Shown piece after piece: positions 6,221 to 7,312 of a DNA stretch of 7,312 nt. Within the stretch, counting starts at the first letter, position 1. Every line of letters starts with the position of its first letter. The translations under genes were made by a program, and so were the position numbers. The notes beneath the pieces were generated by a model, which was given only the letters and a program-made list of their open reading frames with translations, was not told the DNA's origin and did no database searches. The stretch comes from Rhodoferax sp. (lineage in GTDB: Bacteria; Pseudomonadota; Gammaproteobacteria; Burkholderiales; Burkholderiaceae_C): contig JALNWC010000122.1 of assembly GCA_023231075.1 (NCBI GenBank), forward strand, positions 1 through 7,312, written 5' to 3'.

Positions 6221-6955
6221 TCAGGCGCTCATGCGCTTCGAACGCGCCCGGATGTTGAGCGCTTCAACACCCAGGGAAAACAGCATGGCGGTGTAAACGT
6301 AGGCCTTCGGCACATGGATATCAAAGGCTTCGGCGATCAACAGGGTTCCCACCATCGTCAGGAAGGCCAGTGCCAGCACCTTGATGGACGGGTGGCGGTC
6401 GACGAATTCGCCAATCGGCTTGGCCGCAAACATCATGACGGCGACCGATGCAATCACGGCGGCCACCATCACCCCAATCTGGTCCACCATGCCCACTGCG
6501 GTAATGACCGAGTCCAGCGAAAAGACGATGTCCACGATGCCAATTTGCACAATGGTGCCCCAAAACAGCGTGGCACCTGTTTTAACCGTACCAAGCCCGG
6601 CGCTGACTTCCTTGGGCTGGTGGGCCTCCACTTCCAGGAAAATCTCGTGCGAGGCCTTGTACAGCAAAAACAGGCCGCCCCCCAGCAGGATCAGGTCGCG
6701 ACCGCTGATTTCCTGGCCCAGCAGCGCAAAAAGCGGACTGGTCAAGGTCATGACCCAGGCCAGGCTGAACAGCAGGGCAATGCGCGAGACCATTGCAAAA
6801 CCCAGCCCGAGACGGCGTGCCAGATCCCGCCTGTCGGCAGGCAGGCGCCCGACCAGGATGCTGATGAAAATGATGTTGTCGATGCCCAGAACAATTTCAA
6901 GGGCGGCGAGCATAAAAAAGGCGATCCAGATATTCGGGTCAGTGAGCAGGTCCAT
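6221..6955 (-). CDS. TerC-family integral membrane protein (YgdQ-like)
   Basis: This 244-residue multi-pass inner-membrane protein belongs to the TerC family, close in length and sequence style to E. coli YgdQ. Family hallmarks are LEIVLGIDNIIFISIL (residues 19-34) with acidic residues Glu20 and Asp26 in the membrane, QEISGRDLILLGGGLFLLYKA (81-101, middle helix), VDIVFSLDSVITAVGM (141-156) with Asp142 and Asp148, FVDRHPSIK (184-192) and the C-terminal FDIHVPKAYVY (211-221). Related TerC proteins have been linked to metal ion handling, notably manganese export or metallation of exported proteins, and to tellurite resistance; the exact substrate here cannot be told from sequence. The protein appears complete, with about seven hydrophobic segments. 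The ATG at 6955 has only a weak GAGA-type ribosome binding site. The gene stands alone, divergent from the ExoD-like gene. Confidence 0.93.
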   Translation of the reverse strand: MDLLTDPNIWIAFFMLAALEIVLGIDNIIFISILVGRLPADRRDLARRLGLGFAMVSRIALLFSLAWVMTLTSPLFALLGQEISGRDLILLGGGLFLLYKASHEIFLEVEAHQPKEVSAGLGTVKTGATLFWGTIVQIGIVDIVFSLDSVITAVGMVDQIGVMVAAVIASVAVMMFAAKPIGEFVDRHPSIKVLALAFLTMVGTLLIAEAFDIHVPKAYVYTAMLFSLGVEALNIRARSKRMSA

Positions 6956-6985
6956 CGCGTGGTCTCGTTTGATGTCAAGCGAGCG

Positions 6986-6991
6986 AGTCTA
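6986..6991 (-). promoter_or_regulatory. Candidate -10 element for the TerC-family gene
   Basis: On the minus strand TAGACT lies at 6991-6986, about 30 bases before the start codon, which would give a short 5' leader. No good -35 hexamer stands 16-18 bases upstream, so this is a weak assignment based on position and similarity to the TAGAAT boxes seen upstream of feoA and the ExoD-like gene. Confidence 0.25.
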
Positions 6992-7129
6992 ATGGCCGCT
7001 TGGAAAAGTCGCAGCGCGTGTGCCCGGGACGGGCTTGAAGCCACAGCCTCATTAAGGCTTCTCCCCAGCACAAGGTTGGCTCACGGTGGACCGGCCTGCA
7101 TTCGGCCTTTGGGGCAGGGCGCAGCTTTG

Positions 7130-7135
7130 TAGAAT
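7130..7135 (+). promoter_or_regulatory. Candidate -10 element for the ExoD-like gene
   Basis: TAGAAT at 7130-7135 matches the -10 consensus at 4-5 positions and is identical to the candidate box upstream of feoA. Transcription starting about seven bases later would begin at or next to the in-frame GTG at 7142, giving a leaderless or very short leader mRNA. The -35 region is poor (TTGGGG at 7109-7114 with a short spacer). Confidence 0.35.
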
Positions 7136-7156
7136 GGTTGCGTGTTCAAATCAACC

Positions 7157-7312
7157 ATGAGAAAACAATCTGGCGGTCCTGCCTTGTCGCGCATTCTTTG
7201 GGAGTTGTCGCAAGATGCTCAGCGCGAACGCATTGCCATCAGCGATCTGCTGGTCGCTTTGGGCGACCGGGCAACGGCTGCCCTGATGTTCCTCTTTGCC
7301 TTTCCCAATGTC
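7157..7312 (+). CDS. ExoD-family membrane protein (partial, 5' end only)
   Basis: The first 52 codons are visible before the window ends. The peptide contains LSRILWELSQDAQRERIAIS followed by DLLVALGDRATAALMFLFAFPNV, which matches the conserved N-terminus of the ExoD family (a 'L..ll......eri.l.dll.alG.Ra.g.lLll.AlPn' pattern). ExoD was named for an exopolysaccharide-related phenotype in rhizobia; the molecular function is still unclear, and the proteins are membrane bound. No Shine-Dalgarno sequence precedes the ATG at 7157. An in-frame GTG at 7142 would add five residues (VFKST) and lies where transcription from a TAGAAT -10 would begin, so it is an alternative start. The gene is divergent from the TerC-family gene. 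Confidence 0.8.
   Translation, partial: MRKQSGGPALSRILWELSQDAQRERIAISDLLVALGDRATAALMFLFAFPNV

Noticed and set aside
6973..6978. Exact TTGACA on the minus strand upstream of the TerC gene
   Set aside because: A -10 box 17 bases downstream would fall on the start codon, so it cannot drive the annotated gene in the usual way.
7037..7061. GAAGCC / GGCTTC inverted repeat in the TerC-ExoD intergenic region
   Set aside because: A 6-bp stem with a 13-base loop is common by chance, and it has no T-run and no fit to a known operator.
6167..7132. 321-codon plus-strand open frame opposite the TerC-family gene
   Set aside because: Low-complexity His/Gln/Asp-rich translation; the minus strand carries an unmistakable TerC family protein.

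Overview
The window looks like the chromosome of a GC-rich betaproteobacterium. Order Burkholderiales is likely, and a Comamonadaceae member such as a Rhodoferax-like organism is possible. This is inferred from codon use, the feoA-feoB-small Cys protein arrangement, TAGAAT-type -10 elements and the style of the sensory GGDEF-EAL protein. No rRNA or other taxonomic marker is present.

Left part (1-2415): a ferrous iron uptake operon on the + strand. A near-perfect Fur box overlaps a candidate promoter just upstream of feoA. FeoA, the FeoB GTPase/permease and a 49-residue membrane protein with a C-terminal CxxCxxC motif follow, each pair joined by a 4-base ATGA overlap. The first 51 bases may hold the start of a divergent gene that would share the Fur-controlled region.

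Middle (2526-5714): one large + strand gene for a 1062-residue membrane-bound c-di-GMP enzyme. Its order is TM, CHASE3-like periplasmic sensor, TM, three PAS domains, GGDEF (SGDEF variant with an intact RxxD inhibitory site) and a complete EAL domain.

Right part (5715-6220): a decayed stretch. The N-terminal part of a + strand membrane protein, probably a former diguanylate cyclase, runs head-on into the N-terminal part of a - strand bacteriohemerythrin. Both lose family resemblance near position 6000, as expected if a deletion fused two convergent genes and removed both 3' ends. A perfect 14-bp inverted repeat lies between the hemerythrin remnant and the next gene.

Far right (6221-7312): a - strand TerC-family (YgdQ-like) membrane protein, an intergenic region with candidate divergent promoters, and the first 52 codons of a + strand ExoD-family gene cut by the window edge.

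Functionally, the feo genes form one ferrous iron import unit. The c-di-GMP gene next to it may be a separate transcription unit. No new multi-gene system is evident; the points most worth checking are the truncated gene pair, the Cys-rich Feo partner and the GGDEF variant.
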